From Woeseiaceae bacterium (GTDB lineage Bacteria; Pseudomonadota; Gammaproteobacteria; Steroidobacterales; Woeseiaceae): a stretch of DNA of 64,000 nt. This document shows positions 7,977 through 16,299 of the stretch, piece by piece (the first letter of the stretch is position 1; each line of letters opens with the position of its first letter). The translations under genes and the position numbers were made by a program. Location of the stretch: contig JAOIZZ010000006.1 in assembly GCA_028227395.1 (NCBI GenBank), positions 34,488-98,487 of the forward strand, read 5' to 3'. Below the pieces are notes generated by a model. That model was not told the origin of the DNA, made no database searches, and saw only the letters and a program-made list of their open reading frames with translations.

Positions 7977-8043
7977 TCACAAAATATATATTTACTTACC
8001 TAACTAGTAAATTTTATTGAAAATTGGATTATTTAAATAATTA

Positions 8044-9261
8044 ATGAAATTCTCTACTCGTTCCGCTTTTTCCAGTAAAAATTTTCGTATTTACTTCTAC
8101 GGTAATATTTTATCGGTTGTTGGTATTTGGGTGCAGCGCTTATCTTTGGGATGGCATGCATGGCAATTAAGTGAGTCTGCTTTTATCGTTGGCTTGGTTG
8201 CGGCGGCTCAATATCTACCCTTGCTATTATTGACTCCATTTTTTGGTGTATTTGCTGATCAATATAAACCCAGAATAGGGGCAGTCGTGATGCATGTAGT
8301 ATTGATGTGTGTTGCATTATTACTAAGTTTTTTGACTTTCATGGAGTCTATGGATGTCACAATTTTAGTTATTTTATCGCTGTTCTATGGAATCGCAAAT
8401 AGTGCTTATTCACCTATTCGATTAGCATTGATACCGGTATTAGTTCCATCTTCTCAGTTCTCAAGTGCCGTCGCCATCACTTCGGCTGGATTTAATTTAT
8501 CTCGTTTTCTTGGTCCAGGAATAGCAGGTTTTATCGTTACATTTTATGGCTTAGATTTTGCTTATTTTGTGAACGCAGTTACCTTTTTACCAGTAATTTT
8601 TTCATTACTAATTATAAAAATCCCATATGTTAAAAATAAATCTAAATCTACAGAAAGTTACTTAGAAAAATTAAGTGAGGGTTTGAGGTATACCTTAAAT
8701 CATGAATTGATAAGAAATGTAATTTTGATTGCAGGTATTAGTAGTTTTTTTGGCAGAGGCATTATTGAATTAATGCCTGCTTTCGCAGTCACAATTTATG
8801 CTGGAGGCAGTGATACATTAGCAAAATTAATGGCTGCATCAGGATTTGGCGCAGTGATCGCAAGCTTAATTTATATGACCGGTATTCTGGATTTAAGATT
8901 GCGCCAAGCTGTTTTATATGGTGGGTATGGAATGGCTATTTCTTGTATGTTATTTGCTGTAACTAAAAGTATTTATCTGGGTACTATAGCTGTTGCTTTG
9001 ATTGGATTTTTCATTACTTTTGTTGCAGTTGGCTCGCAATCTCAAGTTCAAGTAAAAGTTGCTAATGAATTAAGGGGGAGAGTCTCGAGTTTATGGACTA
9101 TTATCGTTCTTGGTGGTCCGGCTTTGGGAAGCCTCGTGGCGGGTATATTGATTAACATGTTTGGCCCGAAGCCTACCGTAATTTTATTTTCTGCTATTTG
9201 TATATTATGCTTAATTTTTATTCAATGGCGACAAACTGAGAACTTGACTCAATCTCCGTGA
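8044..9261 (+). CDS. MFS transporter, EntS/DitE-like exporter group
   Basis: A 405-residue, 12-helix major facilitator protein. The N-terminus (FSSKNFRIYFYGNILSVVG, then VQRLSLGWHAW) and the loop motif FFGVFADQYKPR are typical of the MFS_3 group that contains the enterobactin exporter EntS. Substrate is unknown; export of an aromatic compound or a siderophore-like molecule is possible. There is no clear ribosome binding site. Its last 13 bases overlap the end of the convergent dioxygenase gene. Confidence 0.82.
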   Translation: MKFSTRSAFSSKNFRIYFYGNILSVVGIWVQRLSLGWHAWQLSESAFIVGLVAAAQYLPLLLLTPFFGVFADQYKPRIGAVVMHVVLMCVALLLSFLTFMESMDVTILVILSLFYGIANSAYSPIRLALIPVLVPSSQFSSAVAITSAGFNLSRFLGPGIAGFIVTFYGLDFAYFVNAVTFLPVIFSLLIIKIPYVKNKSKSTESYLEKLSEGLRYTLNHELIRNVILIAGISSFFGRGIIELMPAFAVTIYAGGSDTLAKLMAASGFGAVIASLIYMTGILDLRLRQAVLYGGYGMAISCMLFAVTKSIYLGTIAVALIGFFITFVAVGSQSQVQVKVANELRGRVSSLWTIIVLGGPALGSLVAGILINMFGPKPTVILFSAICILCLIFIQWRQTENLTQSP

Positions 9262-10208
9262 ACAATCCCAGCAGCTATTCCAATTTCAGGTGCAACGGAG
9301 TAGAAATCTAATTTAGGTTTATCTCCTCCTGCAGCTTTATGAGCTGCTGCCGCTGCAATCCAAGTATGTAATTCCATAGAGCCGATTCCCGCTTCTTCAA
9401 TGAGCTTTGTTTGATCCCAAGTATCAAAATCATCAAGCTCAAATTTTGTTAATGTTTCAATAAATCGCATATCAGCTTCTTTATTTAGCCTCATATCTTT
9501 AGCTGTTCTTTCACCTTTTGCAATCATCTCAGCACCCTCATGATGCATTGTTTCCAGACGTTGTATCCATTCTCGCTGTGTTAGTGATTTCGCGTCATCA
9601 CCACCAGATTTCTGCCAAGCTGTTACTTCTTCTGGACCATCATTGATCTCAGGATAGTAACGTGTAGGGTGGTGTGATAATCCACCTGAGGCTAATAATA
9701 AGACTCGTTTTTTTGTTGTTTTGATAAATTTTCCAATCGCTTCTCCCATTAATCGCGAACGACGAAAAGGTACAAAAGGTTCTGCGATACAATTGATAAA
9801 TACTGGAATAACTGATTTTGATTGAAGGTCACCACACATAGTATGGATAGTTTGTGAGAATGCATGATCAATGGTCATGTCAATAGAAGTTGCTGGATCA
9901 ATATCATTCTGTCGAAGATGGTTGATTATCTCAATAGCGGTAGCTGAAGGCACATTTAATTTACCGGCAAAACCACCTATGTCTCCTGCTGCAGTAGCTT
10001 TTATCCCTATACAAAATGCTGGCATTAGTTTGAGGAAGAAGCCGTTAAAGTGATCCGAGCCAAATGCAATAACAAGTTCAGGGTCAAATGTTTTTACTGC
10101 TTCGACGCGATCAGCATAAGCTTTTTGCATCAAATCCCAATCGGTTGGTTGTTTCGCATAACAATATAGTAATGGGCTATGGGATGCGCATACAAGAGAT
10201 GTTGTCAT
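9249..10208 (-). CDS. mhpB: MhpB-like extradiol dioxygenase (2,3-dihydroxyphenylpropionate type)
   Basis: A 319-residue LigB-superfamily enzyme that aligns along its length with E. coli MhpB. Shared blocks include LVCASHSPLL, FGSDHFNGFF, MPAFCIGIKATA, IDHAFSQ, RSRLMGEAIG, LASGGLSHHP and SMELHTWIAA. Candidate iron ligands are H10 and H53, with a glutamate in SMELHTW. The last 12 residues lie in the overlap with the MFS gene. No MhpC, MhpD, MhpE or MhpF homologue is adjacent, so it is an isolated ring-cleavage gene, possibly feeding the neighbouring pathway. An AAGGA site precedes the ATG at 10208. Confidence 0.87.
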   Translation of the reverse strand: MTTSLVCASHSPLLYCYAKQPTDWDLMQKAYADRVEAVKTFDPELVIAFGSDHFNGFFLKLMPAFCIGIKATAAGDIGGFAGKLNVPSATAIEIINHLRQNDIDPATSIDMTIDHAFSQTIHTMCGDLQSKSVIPVFINCIAEPFVPFRRSRLMGEAIGKFIKTTKKRVLLLASGGLSHHPTRYYPEINDGPEEVTAWQKSGGDDAKSLTQREWIQRLETMHHEGAEMIAKGERTAKDMRLNKEADMRFIETLTKFELDDFDTWDQTKLIEEAGIGSMELHTWIAAAAAHKAAGGDKPKLDFYSVAPEIGIAAGIVHGD

Positions 10209-10310
10209 GTTATAGTTCCTTTACATAATTATTATAACTATATAATTTGGGATAATTTTTTTAACTCTACCGTGGCTAATTAGACATTATTACCAAGGCG
10301 CTGTCATCTA

Positions 10311-11024
10311 ATGAGTAATTCTTTTCTTACTAAAAACCAAAATTACAAGCTCTTAAGTTTCTGTATTTTTGGCTTTTTGATATTATTTATGAACTCTCTA
10401 TATGCACATGGGATTGGCGGAAAAGATGCCCTTTATCTCCAGCAAAATAGTGGTCAAGCCATGCCTATTTTTATTTATCTAGGCGCTAAACATATGATCA
10501 CAGGCTACGATCATTTGTTATATTTATGTGGAGTTATTTTTTTCTTATTTCGATTAAAAGAAGTCGCAATATTTGTTTCTTTATTTGCTCTAGGTCACAG
10601 TATTACTTTACTTGCTGGAGTTCTGAGTGGATTACAAGTCAATCCATTTATAGTGGATGCGATTATTGGTTTATCGGTAGTTTATAAAGCCTTAGAAAAT
10701 CTGGATAGCTTAAAATCATTGATAGCAGTGCCGCCTAATCCTAAAATTGCGGTTTTTTCTTTTGGTTTGGTGCATGGGCTGGGTTTAGCTACAAAATTAC
10801 AAGAGATGTCACTTTCCTCTGACGGACTTATATTGAATATTATTTCTTTTAATATTGGTGTCGAAATAGGACAACTAATTGCCTTATTAGGCGCCTTAAT
10901 TATGATTAAAGTATGGCGAGATCAAGGTGGTTTTTATCGCCATTCAAGAATATTTAATTTAATACTGATGTTACTTGGCTTTCTTTTAGCTTTACATCAA
11001 ATGCTGGGTTATTTTTTTATTTGA
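10311..11024 (+). CDS. HupE/UreJ-like membrane protein
   Basis: A 237-residue membrane protein of the HupE/UreJ_2 group with a cleavable or anchoring N-terminus and about six further helices. Diagnostic segments are IYLGAKHMITGYDHLLYL, a histidine/aspartate-rich first core helix, then FALGHSITLL and FGLVHGLGLA. Family members are linked to nickel/cobalt uptake or sit in metal-efflux loci; which applies here is not visible. It lies divergently from the MhpB-like gene and 113 bases before a membrane-anchored partner. Confidence 0.78.
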   Translation: MSNSFLTKNQNYKLLSFCIFGFLILFMNSLYAHGIGGKDALYLQQNSGQAMPIFIYLGAKHMITGYDHLLYLCGVIFFLFRLKEVAIFVSLFALGHSITLLAGVLSGLQVNPFIVDAIIGLSVVYKALENLDSLKSLIAVPPNPKIAVFSFGLVHGLGLATKLQEMSLSSDGLILNIISFNIGVEIGQLIALLGALIMIKVWRDQGGFYRHSRIFNLILMLLGFLLALHQMLGYFFI

Positions 11025-11137
11025 ACTTTTAAGCATCATTTAAAATAACAGATATATCTAAAAAAATTCGAGTAATGGCTGGGAATATAGAGCGACAATA
11101 AGTTATAGTTTCTTAATAAGATGAAAGGATTAATATT

Positions 11138-11797
11138 ATGACTAAAAATAACAACCACACTCCTCCAAATAATTCGAATGGACTGGATTTCAAGAAAGTT
11201 ATTGGTGTATTTTTACTTGCTTTAGTGATAACCATAATCTTTGTTTTGCCAGCTGAATATGGTGTTGACCCTAGTGGCATTGGGGGTAAATTAGGATTAC
11301 TTGAATTAACCGAAGAGACAGAAAAACAAACAGATCAGGCAATCAAAATAACATTAATAGAGGGTAAGTTTCCTGCTATTCCAGAGATATTCGATTCTTG
11401 GGAGCCAGATATTCTGGGCATGCCTTTTTCTAAAACAAATAATGCTGCTTTTAATTCCAATGAATTAATAATTAAACTGGGAAGTGGCGAACAAGTCGAA
11501 TACAAAGCACTAATGCAACAGGGGGATGCAATCGTTTATTCTTGGTTCGTTAATAAAGGCATCGTATATACAGATTTTCATGCTGATCCAGGAGAAAGTG
11601 CTGACCTTTATCCTGATGATTATTTTATTCGATATCGAGAAAGCGAAACTGCCAGTAGTGATGGTTCAATTGTTGCTCCTTTTTCAGGTAATCATGGATG
11701 GTATTGGTTGAATATAGAAGAGCATCCGATTGAAATTACTCTTAAGGTGGCTGGTTTTTACTCTGAAATTAAGGAGCTTGGACGCTCTTTCCAATAA
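11138..11797 (+). CDS. Membrane-anchored periplasmic protein (transmembrane anchor protein type)
   Basis: A 219-residue protein with one N-terminal membrane helix (around VIGVFLLALVITIIFVLP, residues 20-40) and a soluble periplasmic domain of about 180 residues. It resembles proteins annotated as transmembrane anchor proteins, which are often found beside HupE/UreJ-like genes. A conserved-looking GLGLLEL-type segment follows the helix, here GIGGKLGLLEL. The DFHADPGES and SGNHGWYWLN segments supply histidines and acids that could bind metal, which is inference. A GAAAGGA site precedes the ATG. Function unknown. Confidence 0.65.
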   Translation: MTKNNNHTPPNNSNGLDFKKVIGVFLLALVITIIFVLPAEYGVDPSGIGGKLGLLELTEETEKQTDQAIKITLIEGKFPAIPEIFDSWEPDILGMPFSKTNNAAFNSNELIIKLGSGEQVEYKALMQQGDAIVYSWFVNKGIVYTDFHADPGESADLYPDDYFIRYRESETASSDGSIVAPFSGNHGWYWLNIEEHPIEITLKVAGFYSEIKELGRSFQ

Positions 11798-11817
11798 ATT
11801 CTGATAATTTTAGTAAT

Positions 11818-13485
11818 TTATTGATATCTACCATAGCCAATATCTTCATCGATAATCGCTACGCCATTAATTTCAGCATAACCCTGCCAATCAGTAATTA
11901 GTTCTTGAAGAATGCTTGGGTGACTTTCAGCAAGATTATTACTTTCAGTGGGATCATCTGAAATATTATAAAGCTGCCATTCACCGTCACCCTCTGGTGG
12001 CCATATTAAAACTGCTTTGAAATTACCTTTTATTAGGGCTCGGTTACCATAAAGTTCCCAACCGATAGGGTTATTCTCATGCACACTTTCAGTTTTATTG
12101 GTCAAATAGCTCAGAGCAGATCGTCCTGTCATGGGCAATAGATTGATTTCTTTCTTATGCGGATGCTCAAGATTAGCTATATCTAAAATAGTTGGTGCAA
12201 TATCCATTACTGTCATCACGGAATTCTTAGTGCTATTTTTGAATCGATTTTTTGTACTATAGAAAATGGCAGGCGTTTTTATTCCTCCTTCGGTGGTATA
12301 TGATTTATAAATACCAAATGGAGCGACCATTGCATTTGCCCAGCCAGCACCCAACCACACATAAGAATCTCTTTTGCCCATATTTTCTAGTCGATTGTCA
12401 AATATGGCTGGAATCCAGTACTTGTTATCACCAACTTCACCAATGGCATTTCCTTCTGCACCATTATCTGAAACAAAAATAATAATTGTTTCTCGTTCAA
12501 TATTTGTCTCAATATATTCAATAAGACGACCAATATGAAAATCCATTAATTCAACCATGGCGGCATGTAATTCGATTCTTTTTAGTTCCACTTGTTTTTG
12601 AAAGTGTGGTAATTCATCCCAATTTTTTACTGCACGATTCATTGGCGGTAGGTTTGTATTGGGCTCGATAATACCTAATTCTTTTTGACGCTCGAATCGG
12701 TTTTTTCTTATCTCTTCCCAGCCAGAATCATACACACCTTTATATTTCTCTATCCATTCATCCGGAACTTGGAGGGGCCAATGAGGTGCCGTATAGGCTA
12801 AATACGCAAAGAATGGCTTATCATCATTTGGAGCATTATCAATATAACTTAGAACTCGATCAGTATAGGATTCGGATGAATAGAAATCATCCGGAAGCTT
12901 TGAGACACTCTTTCCATCTTCAAAGTACGAGGCTATTTGTTGGCCGGCAAAAGTTCCTCTAGCATCACTGAAATGGCTGCCACCACCATCAGCAATTCCA
13001 AAATATCGGTCAAAACCTTGATCGGTAGGCAACTTACCTTTTATTTTACCTAAATCCCATTTGCCTGCCATGAAAGTATGGTAACCACCCTCATTGAGTA
13101 TTTTTGAAAAAGGAATAACTCGATCATTGAGATAACCCTCATAACCAGGCAGACCTCTCAATTCTGGTAACCGCCTTAATGCAGCAGAATTCGTTCCTAA
13201 ACCAGCACGATGATTATCAATTCCAGTCATCAGCATAGCGCGAGTTGGTCCACAAGTTGGACCAGTATGATAATTGGTTAGTTGAATACCTTGTTGTGCA
13301 ATACGGTTTAAGTTCGGAGTTTTTATTTCACTGCCATAAACCCCTAGATCAGAGTAGCCTAAATCATCAGCCACAATTAATATGACATTTGGCTGTGTTG
13401 ACTCAACTGCATATATATTTGAGACGAAACCAGTCAAAGTAAAAATAAGCACGAGTTTTATACAGTTAGTATTAAAGAATTTCAT
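11818..13485 (-). CDS. Secreted arylsulfatase-family enzyme
   Basis: A 555-residue sulfatase with a signal peptide (residues 1-26, ending YAVES). The type I sulfatase motif C-x-P-x-R is C78-G-P-T-R82, followed by MLMTGIDNHRAGLG. The cysteine would be converted to formylglycine. Calcium ligands are expected from DD at 40-41 and from the FVSDNGAEG segment. The substrate is unknown; a sulfated aromatic or algal sugar is possible. No sulfatase-maturing enzyme is encoded nearby, so maturation would depend on a gene elsewhere. It is convergent with the anchor protein, with 20 bases between them. Confidence 0.88.
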   Translation of the reverse strand: MKFFNTNCIKLVLIFTLTGFVSNIYAVESTQPNVILIVADDLGYSDLGVYGSEIKTPNLNRIAQQGIQLTNYHTGPTCGPTRAMLMTGIDNHRAGLGTNSAALRRLPELRGLPGYEGYLNDRVIPFSKILNEGGYHTFMAGKWDLGKIKGKLPTDQGFDRYFGIADGGGSHFSDARGTFAGQQIASYFEDGKSVSKLPDDFYSSESYTDRVLSYIDNAPNDDKPFFAYLAYTAPHWPLQVPDEWIEKYKGVYDSGWEEIRKNRFERQKELGIIEPNTNLPPMNRAVKNWDELPHFQKQVELKRIELHAAMVELMDFHIGRLIEYIETNIERETIIIFVSDNGAEGNAIGEVGDNKYWIPAIFDNRLENMGKRDSYVWLGAGWANAMVAPFGIYKSYTTEGGIKTPAIFYSTKNRFKNSTKNSVMTVMDIAPTILDIANLEHPHKKEINLLPMTGRSALSYLTNKTESVHENNPIGWELYGNRALIKGNFKAVLIWPPEGDGEWQLYNISDDPTESNNLAESHPSILQELITDWQGYAEINGVAIIDEDIGYGRYQ

Positions 13486-13643
13486 TGAATTACCTATTTA
13501 TTATTGCTTTTAATTATGATCTATTCGTTAATTTGAATATCATTACTAGTAACTTAAGGCTTTATTTAACCAAGCAATCGTATCCTTATTTGTTAAGATT
13601 CGATAGTATAAACATTGATTAATAATAATTCAGGAGGCGAGTA

Positions 13644-15059
13644 ATGTCTGATTACGGACTTATAATAAATGGAAAAAAAGTTTTTTCTAATAATACATTC
13701 TCTGTTTTAAACCCTGCAAATGAAGAGGTTGTAGCAGAATGCCCTATTGCATCTAAGGAGCAGCTTAATGAAGCAGTCTCAGCTGCAGCTATAGCATTTA
13801 AAACTTGGTCAGTGGAATCAGATAATATAAAAGCAGAGGCTTGTGGCAATATATCGGCAGCCATTACTGAGCATGCAGAAGAATTGGCACACTTGTTGAC
13901 ACTCGAACAAGGAAAACCACTGAATGGGGCAGGTTCACGTTTTGAGTTGGGAGGTGCAGCTGGTTGGGCTGGCTATACCAGCACTTTATCATTGCCTGTT
14001 AAGACTATTCAAGATGATGACAGTGCTAGAATTCTTCAGACCAGAAAACCGATTGGAGTGGTTGGCTCTATTCTGCCATGGAATTGGCCGTTAATGATCG
14101 GGGTTTGGCATGTGCTTCCTGCGATCAGAAGTGGTAATACCGTAGTCATGAAACCTTCTCCTTATACACCACTCAGCACTTTAAGAATGGCTGAAATCAT
14201 GAACGAATGTTTACCTCCGGGCGTACTTAATTGCGTGGCAGGTGAAGACGATTTAGGTCAATGGATGACAGAACATCCTGATATTCAGAAAATTATCTTC
14301 ACAGGATCAATTCCAACTGGAAAAAGAGTAATGAGCAGTTCCTCTGCTACATTAAAAAGACTCACCCTAGAGCTGGGTGGTAATGATGCTGGAATTGTAC
14401 TGGATGATGTCGATCCAGCGACCGTTGCACCAGGTATTATCGAGGGCGCATTTTTGAATAATGGGCAGACTTGTGCAGCCTTAAAAAGACTGTATGTGCA
14501 TGAATCAGTCCATGATGAATTATGTGAAAAATTAACTGAGGTAGCTAATGCAGTGCCGATGGGTGATGGCTTGAATGAGGATAATCTTCAAGGACCAATC
14601 CAAAATAAAATGCAATACGATAAAGTGGTAGGTCTTTATGAGGATGCCAAAGCAAACGGAGGAAAAGTTCTTTGTGGTGGCAACATACCCGATGAACCTG
14701 GCTATTTTATGCCTTATACTCTGATGACGAATGTCACTGATGGAATGCGTATTGTAGATGAAGAGCAGTTTGGACCATTGCTGCCGATAATAAAATATTC
14801 TGACATCAATGATGTCCTTGAAAAAGCGAACGGACTTGAAACGGGATTAGGTGGATCAGTCTGGTCTTCAGATATTGAAAGAGCATCTGATATTGCCTCG
14901 CAACTTGAGTGTGGAACTGCATGGGTCAATCAGCATGGACCAATTGCACCAAATGTTCCATTTGGCGGTGTCAAATGTTCTGGTATTGGGGTTGAATTTG
15001 CTGAAGAAGGGTTGCATGAATACACTACCATTCAGGTAGTGAACGTCACTAAGGTTTAA
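13644..15059 (+). CDS. NAD(P)-dependent aldehyde dehydrogenase
   Basis: A 471-residue ALDH-superfamily enzyme with catalytic C277 (NNGQTCAAL) and E243 (LELGGND). The cofactor segments are LPWNWPLMIG and FTGSIPTGKRVM. The ATG follows a near-consensus AGGAGG site at 13632-13637. The substrate is not readable. It heads an operon with an NRAMP-fold transporter and a ThDP enzyme, which suggests oxidation of an aldehyde made by the ThDP enzyme or produced from an imported compound. Confidence 0.88.
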   Translation: MSDYGLIINGKKVFSNNTFSVLNPANEEVVAECPIASKEQLNEAVSAAAIAFKTWSVESDNIKAEACGNISAAITEHAEELAHLLTLEQGKPLNGAGSRFELGGAAGWAGYTSTLSLPVKTIQDDDSARILQTRKPIGVVGSILPWNWPLMIGVWHVLPAIRSGNTVVMKPSPYTPLSTLRMAEIMNECLPPGVLNCVAGEDDLGQWMTEHPDIQKIIFTGSIPTGKRVMSSSSATLKRLTLELGGNDAGIVLDDVDPATVAPGIIEGAFLNNGQTCAALKRLYVHESVHDELCEKLTEVANAVPMGDGLNEDNLQGPIQNKMQYDKVVGLYEDAKANGGKVLCGGNIPDEPGYFMPYTLMTNVTDGMRIVDEEQFGPLLPIIKYSDINDVLEKANGLETGLGGSVWSSDIERASDIASQLECGTAWVNQHGPIAPNVPFGGVKCSGIGVEFAEEGLHEYTTIQVVNVTKV

Positions 15060-15063
15060 TTTG

Positions 15064-16299
15064 ATGCCTAATATATTTGCTCGGTTAGGTCCGGGATTAA
15101 TGCTTGCTGCGGTGGGCGTAGGTGTTTCTCATCTGGTTTATTCCACACAAGCTGGAGCTGATTATGGCTTATCCTTGTTGTGGTTGATTATTGCTATTAC
15201 TTTAATCAAATATCCGGCTTTTCGTTTTGCTGTTGATTACGCTAACGCTACTGGAGAAAGCTTGGTTAGGGCTTATGGAGAAATCAGCAAGTTAGCTTTA
15301 GTTTGGTTGATGGCAGGTTTTATTGTTGATACATTTATTGCTACCAGTGCAGTTTCTATGGTGACAGCAGGATTATTTATCAGTGTTTTCGATATACCTT
15401 ATAGTGCACCTCAAGTTGCTATCGCCATTACGCTTGTTTCAGCGTTGATATTAATGAATGGTCAATATGCAAAAGCGGAAAGGATTGTTAAGGTCTTGGT
15501 GGTAGTTTTCTCGATATTGACCTTGTTAGCACTGTTTTTTTCATTCCCTCTTTTGGGGAGTAATGATCGAGCTGTATTTGGAGATCTGACTATGGATGTC
15601 CCTTTGTCTTTATTTGTTATAGCAGTGGCTGGCTGGATGCCAATGCCAACCAATGGAGCAATATTATTTTCCAAATGGGTTTCTGAAAAAAGAAAAATTA
15701 GTGGTGAGAAGTTTAAAGATGAAGATGCCTTGAGAGATTTTAAGCTAGGCTATTTTTTATTGTTATTTCTAGCTATTTGTTTTGTTGTTCTTGGTACAGC
15801 TGTATTATTCCAAACTGGCAGACCGATACCCGTGACTCCGCCAGAGTTTGCTGCAGAATTATTTAGTGTTTTCACAGAAACTATCGGTGATTGGTCATAT
15901 CCGATTATCGCAAGTGCTGGTTTGGCCGTTATGTGGTCCACGCAAATTGCTTTAATGGATGTAATGCCAAGACTTACAGATCGATTATCAGGTGTTATGA
16001 TGGGTCGCTCTAAAGATTTACCTGATCGCTATAAGTTATTTTCTGCTATCCAAGTCCTGGGTATTGTAATAATTTTACTTTTCTTTTTAACTAGCTTTAA
16101 AGCTTTTCTCTATTTTGCAACCAGCATCGGTTTGATTGCCGCCCCAACTATCGGTTATTATAACTATTTAGCAATAACCTCAGATAAAATACCCGCTAAG
16201 TACCGACCAAAGACCTCGTTGGTTGTTTGGAATTGGGTGTGTATTTTTATTATGACTCTTTTTGCAATTGGATTTATATATACAAGGATTGTGATGTGA
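15064..16299 (+). CDS. NRAMP-superfamily transporter without the canonical metal motif
   Basis: A 411-residue, roughly 11-helix membrane protein. TM1 reads GPGLMLAAVGVGVSHLVYST and continues QAGADYG, which aligns with the TM1 of MntH/NRAMP (GPG...DPGN...AGAQYG). The metal-binding DPGN is replaced by GVSH. The TM6 MPH motif appears as WMPMPTN. Transport of Mn or Fe in the usual way is therefore doubtful, and an organic or other cationic substrate is possible. ATG at 15064 is preferred over the TTG at 15061. The stop overlaps the next gene's GTG by four bases. Confidence 0.75.
   Translation: MPNIFARLGPGLMLAAVGVGVSHLVYSTQAGADYGLSLLWLIIAITLIKYPAFRFAVDYANATGESLVRAYGEISKLALVWLMAGFIVDTFIATSAVSMVTAGLFISVFDIPYSAPQVAIAITLVSALILMNGQYAKAERIVKVLVVVFSILTLLALFFSFPLLGSNDRAVFGDLTMDVPLSLFVIAVAGWMPMPTNGAILFSKWVSEKRKISGEKFKDEDALRDFKLGYFLLLFLAICFVVLGTAVLFQTGRPIPVTPPEFAAELFSVFTETIGDWSYPIIASAGLAVMWSTQIALMDVMPRLTDRLSGVMMGRSKDLPDRYKLFSAIQVLGIVIILLFFLTSFKAFLYFATSIGLIAAPTIGYYNYLAITSDKIPAKYRPKTSLVVWNWVCIFIMTLFAIGFIYTRIVM

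Noticed and set aside
8028..8041. 14-base palindrome ATTATTTAAATAAT before the MFS gene
   Set aside because: It is made only of A and T in an A/T-rich gap and has no promoter-like context, so chance is the better explanation.
10220..10246. TTTACA and TATAAT as a promoter for the HupE-like gene
   Set aside because: The boxes are 15 bases apart, short of the usual 16-18, and the region is A/T-rich; not strong enough to list as a feature.
16227..16295. Longer N-terminus for the ThDP enzyme
   Set aside because: The extra residues come from the end of the transporter gene in another frame; GTG at 16296 has AAGGA upstream and fits the family length.
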